Source of the DNA: Owenia fusiformis
Taxonomy: Eukaryota; Annelida; Polychaeta; Sabellida; Oweniidae
Direction of reading: 5' to 3'
Length of the DNA: 64,000 nt
Assembly: GCA_903813345.2 (NCBI GenBank)
Contig: CAIIXF020000007.1
Span: forward strand, 2,609,730 to 2,673,729
A program made the translations under genes and the position numbers. Below, piece by piece: positions 1 through 11,479 of this stretch. How positions within the stretch are numbered: position 1 is the stretch's first letter; the number at the start of each line of letters is the position of its first letter. The notes below the pieces were generated by a model. It ran no database searches. It was given only the letters and a program-made list of their open reading frames with translations, and was not told where the DNA came from.

Positions 1-936
1 GCTGGATAGGAAGGGTGTATAGAGAAGAATGGTTAATTAAGGGTGGAAGGATGGCTGGAAAGAAAGGGTGCATAGAGAAGAATGGTAACTGAGGGAAGAG
101 CAGATGGCTTGAAAGGAAGGGTACATGGAGAAGAATGGTTAACTAAGTGTAGTGAGGATGGCTTGAAAGGAAGGGTGCATAGAGAAGAATGGTTAATTGA
201 GGGTAGAGCAGATGGCTTGAAAGGAACGGTACATAGAGGAGAATGGTTAACTGGGGGTATTGAGGATGGCTTGAAAGGAAGGGTGCAAAGAGGCGAATAG
301 TTAACTGAGGGTAGTGAGGATGGCTTGAAAGGAAGGGTGCATAGAGAAGAATGGTTAACTGATGGCAGTGAGGTTGGCTTGAAAGGAAGGGTGCATAGAG
401 GAGAATGGTTAACTGAGTGTAGTGAGGATGGCTTGGAGGGAAGGGTGCATAGAGGAGAATGGTTAACTGATGGCATTGATGTTGGCTTGAAAGGAAGGGT
501 GCATAGAGGAGAATGGTTAACTGAGTGTAGTGAGGATGACTTGAAAGGAAGGATGCATAGAGGAGAATGGTTAACTGAGTGTAGTGAGGATGACTTGAAA
601 GGAAGGGTGCATAGAGGAGAATGGTTAACTGATGGCAGTGAGGATGGCTTGAAAGGAAGGGTGCATAGAGGAGAATGGTTAACTGAGTGTCGTGAGGATG
701 ACTTGAAAGGAAGGGTGCATAGAGGAGAATGGTTAACTGAGTGTAGTGAGGATGGCTTGAAAGGAAGGGTGCATAGAGGAGAATGGTTAACTGAGTGTCG
801 TGAGGATGACTTGAAAGGAAGGGTGCATAGAGGAGAATGGTTAACTGATGGCAGTGAGGTTGGCTTGAAAGGAAGGATGCATAGAGGAGAATGGTTAACT
901 GAGTGTAGTGAGGATGGCTTGAAAGGAAGGGTGTAG
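1..936. repeat. 54-bp minisatellite, about 17 units
   Basis: A tandem array of a 54-bp unit built around GGTTAACTGAGTGTAGTGAG, GATGGCTTGAAAGGAAGGG and TGCATAGAGGAGAAT. The array starts at or before the left edge. Units differ by a few substitutions, such as GAGTGT/GATGGC and GGATGG/GGTTGG. Because 54 is 18 codons and the unit has few stops, long reading frames stay open on both strands. I regard these as by-products of the repeat: no start context, splice sites or non-repetitive domain accompany them. Confidence 0.93.
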
Positions 937-978
937 GGAATGGTGGAGGGTTGGTGAAATGTAGGTAGGCTTGGAGGA

Positions 979-1041
979 TGGAAGAAGAAGAAGAAGAAGA
1001 AGAAGAAGAAGAAGAAGAAGAAGAAGAAGAAGAAGAAGAAG

Positions 1042-1073
<32 letters not shown>

Positions 1074-1092
1074 GAAGAAGAAGAAGAAAAAG
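979..1092. repeat. GAA/TTC microsatellite
   Basis: A nearly pure run of GAA triplets directly follows the minisatellite. It is interrupted only near its right end by a GTA and an AAA. On the minus strand it reads as a long poly-serine stretch, which is not evidence for a protein. Confidence 0.96.
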
Positions 1093-1562
1093 AAGAAGAT
1101 GAGGAGAAGAGTGGGTTAAAGTGAGAAAGAAATAATGAAAGGAGAAAAGACAGAAACAAACGGCGCAAGTGTGGACGTTTTCTTAATCTTTGATTACTTC
1201 CATACGTCAAATCCAGGGCATATCTAAGGATACTTCAAAAAGTAGTACACTTCTCACGTTTCAACACAGGACAAAGAAAGGTCAATGATGCGTGGATTTA
1301 TAGAAGCAGTCGCAATGTTAAGTAGATTTTTATATAAAACTACAGAGATAGCGCTTTATTTTTAGTACCTGCTATTATTTAGTAGCCTCAACTTGTCACC
1401 TAAACAAGGGTCCCCAATTACGAACGGATTAGATAATCTGAAATACCCTTCAGATCAGTCATCATTATTCACCTCCTTAGCCCGCCATTAGAAACAACTG
1501 ATGCATACCATTATGAACCTATTAATCCAAATGAAATAAGTCACGCGGACTCTTTGATCGAG

Positions 1563-2340
1563 GTAATTGGGAATTGTTTCTACAAAGACTAAAGGAAGAA
1601 CAGTTTGTAAAGGATGGGTATCGATATGGCGAACTTTTTGAACACACGTTTCTCTTAAACCAGTCATCAAAAGATTCTGAAAATTTTACACAGTGTCAAT
1701 TTAATGGTTATCTTTTGAATGGTAACACTATAAATTGAAAAATATTTATATACTTTCATCTATATTGTTTTAGAAAACACATCAAACACTTGTTTTGTTC
1801 TTGGTATCATGTTTCCAAAGTGAAATGAAACATCTTTCCGAACCTCATTGGAACAAAACGACATAAAAACAACATGTTTAGGTCTCTCAATATTGTAATT
1901 GTACAAAGGAAATTTTGGTTGATTTTAAAAAAGTATCTTGTTAATGAAATAAAAGGTTTATCTCGATTTTTATCTATTTTGGGGGATTTTGTTTTAATTT
2001 TTTGAATACTTTTTTTAAAATCAACCAAAAATTGTATATGCTATTTTGTTCCAACAAGGTTCGGAAAGACATTTTATTTCATTCTCAAGAATTGGTAGAA
2101 AGGAGCAAAAACAATTGCACTAAAAAACAAAAAATGTTAACAAAAACAGTTAGAGAAAATTTTCGCATTAAATTGTTGTCAATCAGTCAACATTGCATAA
2201 ATTACTGTGTTTTTTACAGAATGTTTTCAATGATTGGTTTAAGAGAAAAACATTGTTGAATTCAGTTCTCCATATCGATACCTATCCTTTGCATTGTTAG
2301 CCTTTATAAAAATGAAACAAAGTAATCTAATGACAATTTT
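1563..2340. repeat. Large imperfect inverted repeat (foldback element)
   Basis: The left arm (about 1563-1930) returns as its reverse complement at about 1990-2340. Matching blocks include GGGTATCGATATGGCGAACT with its partner near 2265-2285, TCTCTTAAACCAGTCAT with 2230-2247, and TTTCCGAACC...GGAACAAAA with 2046-2070. The arms are about 350 bp and roughly 75-80 percent similar by eye, around a centre near 1960. Short reading frames on either strand are mirror images of each other and not coding. It resembles a foldback or MITE-type element; no transposase was seen. Confidence 0.75.
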
Positions 2341-4660
2341 AATAGTCACATTTAGGCGAAGGAAAACTAGTTTGAATTCCAAGCAGAGAGCGTCGTGATA
2401 GATTTCATTAAAAACATACGAAACTAGGAGTTATCCTCGCGTAATATCTATAACTGGAAAATAATCATAATGATCTGAAGATGGATATTGTCAAATGTGT
2501 TGCTTGCTTACGATGTCAAATAGGAAGTCGGAAAACTCGTAGGAGATGTGCCTTGAACAATCGCCGGTGATGTTACGCAAGGAACGAATTCACGTGGGAG
2601 ATAGAGCAAAAACGGGGCCTGTTAATACACCCGAGTGGTGTTTACAACTGAATGAAATCAATAGAGGTTTGTTTTATATGTTAATATGTTTGTATTATTC
2701 ATTTAGTAGAAAAACATTCAGATCAAAGGAGTCGATATAATTCATCACTGAATTACAACTTCTCACTTTTGAATTATTCAATTTGAATACAACGTTGCTC
2801 ATATATTGAATATTGGTCACTTCTGGAACATTTGTAGATTTCCTTAACTGTTGGTATTAAATTGGTTCCATGCATCCAACACAATGATGCAAATATGAAA
2901 AAAACAAAGAAGTGTTGTTGACAAATCAAAAAGAATCAATATAAAAAGATCCGTTTGGTCTGAAGAATATGGTATTTTACATTTTAGTTTCTTGGGATTG
3001 AACCGTCAAAATTGTTGAGATTTTGTTCCGGATAAATTTTGAAAATAGGAAGATTAAGCTTGCATATAAATCGGAACGAAAACGTAACGTATCAATCGCC
3101 CATATACATTGCATGTAGTTTTCTCGCTTAATCAACCGCTTCAGTGTTTACTTAGACCACACCGCAACATGTTATATGCCATTGGTAGTTCTATAGCTGG
3201 TTTTCTGATACCTTTCTAAACAAGATCGTTTGGAAAGATATTTGGAACAAAAACATGCATGATATATAAGTACATCATCTTCTCCAAAAAATATTCCTCT
3301 TTGCATCGAAATCAAAATTGCCAGCATAGTATTCAATGGACACGATTACAATGATTTCCGTTGATACCAATGCTCAAAACACGAACGGGTATTGAAGTAG
3401 ACGAAAGCGCCTACAAAAGTATGGTCGCAACATACATTCCGATTCTTTTTATTGTTCAGGTTTACGTAGTTGTGAAAAACAGTGCAAGCTTAACCTCCCT
3501 TATATTTGAAAACGTCCCCTTCGTTTAATTTTTTTAGCACGTGAGTTGCAATCTATTTAATCATGGAAAATTGACAAATAAATTCTCAGAAACTTTTAGC
3601 AAGAACGAGTGGACAACATGTTTTAGATTGTTGGTAGACATTTATCTATATTTTTAATTTTCCACTAGTATATTTATAATTTGCAAAAATTGACATTCTC
3701 TAATTTCATCAGGTATATCCGTAAAGTAGAGTAAAAACTCGAAAATTTTAACTTCTTGGTCACCCTGTATATCAGTAGTTCATTGATGTGCGAAGACGGC
3801 CCAATATCTTTAAAATCTAAAAGCTCCTCAATGACAGAATTTTTATCAACTTTTAGCTAATCAGTGGTACAATTAACTTCAGATGAATCTCTCAAAAACA
3901 GACATTTAAGAAGTTGAGGGAATAATTTGTATTTGTCAAAATGAGAAACGAGATGGACATTTTCTCATAGGGGAATAGTGTAATGAAATCTTGAACTGAG
4001 TCATTTCTCTCACGTATATATTTGTGAAAGCATTATCTCTTGATTTACAGATAAGCCTTTATTCCATTATTTATGTGTTATTTCAGCAAATATTCACAGA
4101 TTGGATTGTCGTCCATTCTCTTTTATTTTCTAGATAAATGAAGACATTGATCTTTATTGCACTGCCGGGTTTCCTCTTCATGACGTTATTCTTCATATTC
4201 CCACGTCATGTGTACTCTTGTACGTAATGGGATTTGCAAAATGCTAAAAAGCAAACGATGCAATAGAAGGTGAATATGTTCACATCTTAGATGTGTCTTT
4301 GGTTGATACCAATTAGTATTTGATTTTGATTGTATTATTGTTGAATGCGTCACTAAATTCATCAAATTTTAATTTAAATAGTTGTTCCGATCTATTTTCC
4401 AAAGGATATCAATTTTAACCATAATTACGTACATAGCTTTACTCGGAACGCCCCGCCCCTGGACAACAATATAATATTATTTATTCAACATAATGGTGTG
4501 AGTTTTGATAATAACCTCTTTCATATTGCTCGTAGATCAAATATCTAAGTCGTCACATACCCTGAGCGAGGTAATCCACATGTTATATACATGTATATGT
4601 GTAGCCTGGCGCACAATGCGGCTATGCAGTCATAAATGCCTAGTTTTTATATTACATGCT
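2341..4660. other. No gene seen
   Basis: AT-rich sequence without a convincing exon or RNA gene. The motif CACCCTGTAT near 3762 resembles the ends of the TACAGGGTG element family found elsewhere in the window (57704, 63114), so a decayed copy may end here. Confidence 0.5.
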
Positions 4661-5110
4661 AAGAAGGTCTAGACTTGATTATCTTTTCGGTGGCCATCTT
4701 GATTTCTAGCAGCGATTTCGGAAGTATTTAGATAAATCTTGTCATCGCGATTCCAGGAAAACTAATTTTTACACATATCACATGGTAACTTCTAGAGCTG
4801 ATTAACTTTTCGTTTCGTTGGCCATTTTGCTTTCTTGCGGCAATTTTGAAAAGTTTTAGTTAAATCTTGTCATCGTGAATCCAGGAAAACCATCAAATGA
4901 AATTACTTCAAATTTTTACACATGTTATTACTTGGTTATAAGTTCTAGAGCTTTTTAAATTGTCGGTTGCTATTTTGATTTTTGACGGCAATTTTGGATG
5001 TTTTAGATATATCTTGTCATCGCGATTCCAGGAAAACCACTTTACGGAATTATTTCAAAGTTTCACACATGTTACGTGTTCACAAGAAGGTCTAAAATCT
5101 GATTAACCAT
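4661..5110. repeat. Degenerate tandem repeat, about three units of 120-155 bp
   Basis: The block TAAATCTTGTCATCGCGATTCCAGGAAAAC recurs in variant form three times (about 4731, 4861, 5003). Each copy is preceded by a TTGGCCATTTTG- or GGCAATTTTG-like block, and TCTAGAGCTGATTAA-like starts recur near 4669, 4792, 4939 and 5092. No coding potential was seen. Confidence 0.7.
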
Positions 5111-8100
5111 ACAAGCCCATACTGCTATATTTTAGGTACGATGATATTGGTAACCCCGTGCCTTGTTTACTTTACTTAAAAATGACTCGATCCGATTAAC
5201 ATATAATCTGATTTATTGATACGGAGGACATATCAATTAGTGGATGTTTCATATCACTTTATGACTTATGAGGAATGTAGTATGTTATGTAATACGCTAA
5301 CTGCCAATTTAGGTTCATTTTGCCTCATTTCTAAAAAAATAAATCAAGGGCGTTTTAACCTAAAATGGATATTGATGAATATCGCTGCATTCGCAACATA
5401 AAGTCAGACATTCGATTGGCATCTATATAAAATGCACGGGCATGTTTCATCTAAATCAATTTCACTATATAAGTTTCACAGCTGGTGAGACAAAACTATG
5501 CATTCCATGATCACAATGTACATGTGCGTACTAGTTCCATGTTTTCTTTCAGCTAGATTCAACATATTATTTCATTCATATACTAGTACTATCATATCAA
5601 GTATCATAACATATCGACAATAATGTCGAATTGACACTGCCTAAATAATAAAAATGACAAAACAGTAAAGATCCATTATGATAAACCATGCTACCCCATT
5701 CCTTGAGATCAGGCTTGACATTGAGATTATTTTGTGTCAGGTTTACCGATATAGCAGAGCCTAAATGTGTAGCAGAAATGAGATCTTTCATTTTAGCTCA
5801 CACTTCCTAGTTTAAAAGTGGAGATTATCACTGGTTCCCAGTCACTACTGGTTATCACTGTTATAAGACGTGAGGTCTTTGTAACAAAATGGATGAACTT
5901 TCGTCGGAGGAAATTTTGATTCTCGTCATTTTCACCAAAAAAGAGGTTGGTTTGTATCCAAATATTTTACCAATATGTTAATAGTAAAATTCGGTCACTG
6001 AAAAGCTAGTGAATCACGAGCAAATATATCCAGCAGCTCCAATAATCGAGTGAGAATTCCCTCACTTTTGCAACCAGGACGTTATCTGGTTGGTGATTTC
6101 ATAACGTCTTGGTTGTGTCGTGTTAATTTGGACTAACTCGCTGAATCGATCGAGGGGTTTCTGACTCGATTTCAAACGCCTGTGAGATCTTTTCAACAGA
6201 TAGAGAGGCTGCGCAACTTTTATCCATTGACTGACAGAATAAGCATTTTAGAGAAAATGTTAAAACAATAAAAACATGATAACCATCACTTTCGTTTATT
6301 ACAGTTATGATCTGACCTCTCCGAGCAGATGTGATAATATGAGATGTAATAATATTAGAGCATGTTTTTAGTTGAAACAGAAAAGTGTTGTGTATGATGA
6401 GTATCTGAATGGTAAAAAACCGATAAAGAGAAAGATGTCCCTATCAATTACTGGCAGGTTAGACCACAAGGCAAATATGCAGCTCGACGAAACTCGCGTG
6501 GCAGTTGTTCTTCCAACATTCATGTTTCTATTGGTTTTATAAATCAAATGATAATACTGATCGTAAAAGCTCAATTACCCTTCATTAGGGTGACTATGAA
6601 CAAATAAGAAATGCTATTATATCTTAATTTCAATCTTACATGTCCAAGCTTTGTGAAAATCGCCTTCTTTTTACCATTGGTAGAAAATAAAAAATATGTG
6701 ATTTGTATTAGGATGATCTCCTAGGTGATATACAGGCTAAACTCTTGCGAATCAATAGCAAGGTGGGTCATTTCATTAATTGGATTCTGTGTGTATTATT
6801 CTGGGCATCTTGGATTTCCAAGATATGGACTGGTAAGCGAGTACGTATTCTGGGTCCTTTATAAAAAGCAAGCCCTGGTAATATTTCCACAACCCTATAG
6901 AATAATCTCTGTATACCTAGAAGATCTGGTCGAGTTGCTTAAAATGTCCCATTCTGCATATTTTGCCCAATCTGGACAAAAACTCGTCCCTAGGAAATAT
7001 CCTTCCGACACACGAATGGAAAGTAGTGCAGCTTGACATTTGATTCGTTTCTGGCAATTGATCCATTCTAATCAATCGTATTTTATTTGATTATTTTATT
7101 TACCCCTTGATTTGAACCTGTTTCAAATGACTGGCTTAAGAGAGGGAAATGTTTAAAGCCATGACGACACATTCTCGAATAACTCAAGAACGTTTAATTT
7201 GCCAGACAATCGTATAAATAAAGAATGAATCGATCGATTGATATCTCGTTTTCATTATAAATGTGCCATCAACTGATGCCTTATATTATAGTTTAGACTG
7301 ATATGTGAAACTTGAACAATTTAAATATTTTTTCCTCAAAAATGTTGAATTTGTTACACCTATCAAATAATTAATTTCATTGTAGTCTCACACAAAGATG
7401 CTGATGAAGAATGTATGATACCTCTAGATATAGCACACTTCTCGAGCTATGTATTGCAAGAATTTTAAATATAAATTGTAAATCAAATATATTTCAGTCT
7501 AAAAAATATTGAAATATTGAAGGGATTATGAATTTACTACTGATGGCGACCCTCTACTGGGGTATGAAGTATGATGTCTAATTACGGCACGGTGTGCTTA
7601 AATAAGCATTTCTGGTCCGATCTTCATACGGAATGTTACCTCAGAAGTTTCCTGATTTACACGGAGGTTTTCTGTTCCTTGAAAGCACAAATGTGCCATC
7701 ACCTTAACACATCATATCAACACATTTTATGCGATCTTCACAGATAAGGTACTTGTACGTCTAATCCAATTTGAATTAATTCCAACGAAGAAATGCACAG
7801 CTATAAGCTGGAACTTCAGATATTTTAGTTAATTGGGATCCTTGGAGATTATTTTTAGAGTTATGTTTCATCTAGTTGTCATTTACGATAATATAATATG
7901 ATAGCGGCTGAACCGGTTAGAACTTGGGAATATCTGATGCATATAAGACAGGTGTATGTTTATCAGATTTATATACTTCTACAGAAACTAAAATATCAAT
8001 AAGTACAATCTTATATAAGTTCCTAAGAAAACTCATAAAGTTTCCATCAAAAGATATTACCACCATGGGTCTATTATTCACAACAGTTTCTTTGCAATTG

Positions 8101-8784
8101 ATGCACATTTCGCCAAGTGGCAGCATACATATTGATGAGAATCTGCTTCTTATTGTCGGCATGCGATAGATAAAACAAATTGAACAATACATTGCAATCG
8201 TTATTGTATAGTTATTCATTATTTCGTAGTGTGTTCCCCGAGGTTATCGCAAGACTAATTTGATCGGCTACTTTCCATGATCGTTTTATGCAGATTATAA
8301 CGACAGTAACGTCCCTCTAATTTTTCAGCTTCAACGATATGCTCTGACACTAACTGACTTTCCTTTTGAATATTAGTAGAACTTTTAGCGCTAATAAGAT
8401 GAACTTGTCTTCTAAGTGTACATCTAATTTTTGTCAATTTATTTCATTTTTACTTCTTATTGTACCGATTCCATCTAAGCCGCCATTGTATGAAATCAAA
8501 GCCTTCTATTAGTTTCTCTCATATTGCTAAAACAGAAAGATGTGATGAGTACGAATGAGCTGTCAACCACTTTGACTGACTTGTTAGCATTTCCCATAGC
8601 GAGTGTTGCGTATGCTAAATAAAAATATCAAACACCTTTCCCTTTAACCTTCCCTTGACTCTTTGCGCCTCTTCTTTGGCGCAAATGACGTGTCTCACCT
8701 CTGGGTGGTACCAGGACATCAATCTATATTGCTGTTTGCTCCAAACATTGAGCAGCCAAACAAGCATGAACATTTTACAAGATC
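5111..8784. other. No gene seen
   Basis: Intergenic-looking AT-rich DNA. All open frames are short, lack a start and splice context, and match no family I recognise. The longest (6725-7036, +) begins only at GTG and is treated under rejected items. Confidence 0.45.
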
Positions 8785-8989
8785 TACAGTCAAAACAGAA
8801 TGTTTGTGAGTACTTTGAATTTAAAAAATAAGCAATCAAATGACTATATTGCAACAGTTTATTTATATTTATCCTAACTTTTGAATATTTTAGTTATTTT
8901 ACCTTATTAACCGACTGTTTCAATATATGGTCATTTGATTGCTTATTTTTTAAATTAGTACTCACAAACATCACTGTTTTGACTATAGA
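8785..8989. mobile_element. MITE-like foldback element, about 56-bp terminal inverted repeats
   Basis: The left end (ACAGTCAAAACAGAATGTTTG..., through AATAAGCAATCAAATGAC) is repeated in reverse complement at the right end (GTCATTTGATTGCTTATT... to CAAACATCACTGTTTTGACT). About 90 bp lie between the arms. There is no open frame of note, so this is a non-autonomous DNA element. Confidence 0.82.
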
Positions 8990-11346
8990 GTTTTTATTTT
9001 GCCAAGACCGCACACTCTTTAAATGCAAACGGCTCATCTCCCCTTTCAGTAATCATCCTGACTACAATGTCATTGTCAGGACCTTAAGATAAGCGCAAAA
9101 GGCTAAATGGGATCAATAAAGTCCAAGTCATCACTCCAATGACAACAATTTAGTTGTAAGCGTGTGAAAGGAGATATACATTTACATGAAAACATTTGTT
9201 GAGGCATTAGCCTCACCTGCCCTGTATCTTGTTAGTATGTTACGCCCTTATATGGCATACAAGGCAACAGAGCAGGTAGTTGCAACATCAAAATTGAGGA
9301 CACCTTCACTCGCATAGTCATCCATCAAGTATAGATTTAAACTAAGCGTAATTGATGGCTTTGGATAACCAACTAGCATTTAGAGAATTGAAAAAAGTCC
9401 TTAGTAATCAGTTACATGAACGTGACTAGTTTTAACCAGCGATGATGCTGTGAAAAAGCGAACTGACACAGAATGAAGGTCAAGGAAGCAATTCAAAATC
9501 ATGAATTCATGTAACTTTGCATTTGTATGACCCAGCTTCTTAAAAGATAGCTTCGTCTTGTTTAGAACAAACTATGCGCCCAGGCTACAAATCGTGTTAA
9601 TCTAGAAGGGTAGAATCTTTGGATCGCGTTTAAAAGATATTTCACCTCAACTTGTTTCCATCTCGATATGGTTGATATGCGGTCCATTACGTAATGGTCT
9701 ACATCGCGAGCCTTCTCAGATCAGTTCCTTTTCAGAATTCGAAGGATATTGATAGCTTGAAACAGACGGATGTGATGGGTATCAGAATGAATATTCCAAC
9801 TCTGTATTACAAGACAGAAAATGATTGGGTGTGTTATACCCTTTTAAACTCTGTAGGGTCATGCTAGAAGTCAAAGTTAACGATTTAATTTCAACCGTGC
9901 TGATGTTAATTTGTTTTTAAGGCAACGACGTTTCACAATGGCTTGTTTAAAAAATAAACAGTCAAATTAATCAATATTCTAAATATATAGACATTATTTT
10001 GTTATATTGATTACTTCTATTGGGTACGGAGCAGTACTGTATGGCAAACGATACAATGCTCAATTAGCGTCAGTTAATTCATTTTCTTGCCAATCAGAAT
10101 CTACTTTATATCCGTATGAATTGTTTTATCCACATTTCAGGTCTTTGAATGAATTTCATTGCAACCTGGAAATTGCAGATATTATTCAATGAATAGTTCA
10201 ATCAAAACGGGTGAACGCTGAACAGTTATGAAATGTATCATATTCCAAGCGATCCATTGCTAAATGAAGATAAATTGTGATATTAAACAATTATCTTTGA
10301 ACCTTTTTGTATAATGCAACCTCGATAGGTCGGAACGTGTTGACCAAATGATTCTGTCGAAGACAAGCTAGCAGAAAAACAGAATTGCACTCATATCCAA
10401 ATTGTGTTATCATGGAATATCATATATAATCTGACGAGGCATAGGAACTGACTGGTGTAAGAAAGGAATTGAGATCATATTTGTAATCGATCAACCGACA
10501 GTCGAGTTACATAGTAAAATCATTCAATCATACTCGCTTACAGTATCTCCGTAAATCTCAGCTGAGATACCAGAGACAAATTACTCAATACAATTAAGGG
10601 CTGAGACTGGTAATTACTCGAGATAGAAGTTTGCAGATTCTGGGCGAGAATTAGAGAATAATTCGCCAATGAGCAACGGAATTCCATGCAATAAATCGCA
10701 TTAATTACCTTAAATAGTACGTCCATTCAATTCACGCGGCCACAGTACTTGAACTTACCTGGTAAAGAAGACGCAAACGTCTCGACGACGTCTCACCGAG
10801 CACCGAAGTGAATGACAAGATCAAAACAAACCTACTGAACGTGAGAAGCGAGAACATTTTCGAAATATATCAGCAGCACATTAGATTGGAGAAAGAATGA
10901 ATTATTTCCTGAGAATTCTTGAAACAAGCTAACATAAAACGGTAGTATGTTAATTAGACAGCGAGAATGTATGTTATGGATGTCCTGCCATCGAGAGTAA
11001 TAAATTCATGAGTTATAAAGTTGCACACAGCAGTATAAGAAGCCGAGCCAGATAACTTTACACTTATTATTTTGAAAGCAGGAAAAATCAACACATTCAA
11101 AAAGAAGAACGCGAAAACAGCAGAGCTAATTCGAAACAACAACAACCGATGTGGTATTTCCAGCGTATCAGTCACATTTATAAGAATTGAATCAAGTGAT
11201 AGGAAGGGTTTGGAGATTAGGGCTTGATTTGCATTTTTAGTCCTTTCGCACATTATGCTAAAGCAAAATCAGGATTGATTCATGATTATCAATAATTCAC
11301 CTTAATTGATAGCAAAATAATGAAAAGATAGTAAACGCTTCTAAAC
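8990..11346. other. Upstream flank of the GPCR gene, no further gene seen
   Basis: No convincing coding exon. A good minus-strand donor motif (CCAG|GTAAGT, near 10757) follows a slightly more GC-rich stretch (10760-10860). It could mark an untranslated exon of a divergent transcript, but this is only a suggestion. In-frame stops precede the GPCR start codon. Confidence 0.35.
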
Positions 11347-11479
11347 ATGGACGAGGAGATGGCGAACGAGGACCGGGAGCATCAATATGACGGAGACATG
11401 AGCTTTTCTGAAGAATTAAACAGTACTGAACTATTAGAACGTTTACTTTGTGAAATGGAAAATGAAAATTTCATTCGTG
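11347..11479 (+). other. First coding exon of the class B GPCR
   Basis: Encodes 44 residues plus one base (phase 1). The peptide is acidic (MDEEMANEDRE..., ...LCEMENENFIR) with one NST glycosylation sequon. The donor is CGTG|GTAAGT and its phase joins exactly to the hormone-domain exon at 21217. A TAA lies in frame at 11332-11334 with no AG acceptor between it and the ATG, so this ATG is a true transcript start if the exon is used. It has no hydrophobic signal peptide. The link across a 9.7-kb intron rests on phase, donor quality and spacing only. Confidence 0.65.

Noticed and set aside
325-936. Plus-strand 203-codon frame
   Set aside because: It is the same minisatellite; the 18-codon unit keeps it open.
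143-1210. Long minus-strand frame of 355 codons with poly-serine
   Set aside because: It is the 54-bp minisatellite and the GAA repeat read in one frame, with no domain, start context or splice support.
6725-7036. 103-codon plus-strand frame (AEYVFWVLYKK-like text)
   Set aside because: It starts only at GTG, matches no family I know and has no paired splice sites beyond a chance GTAAGC. I could not support it.
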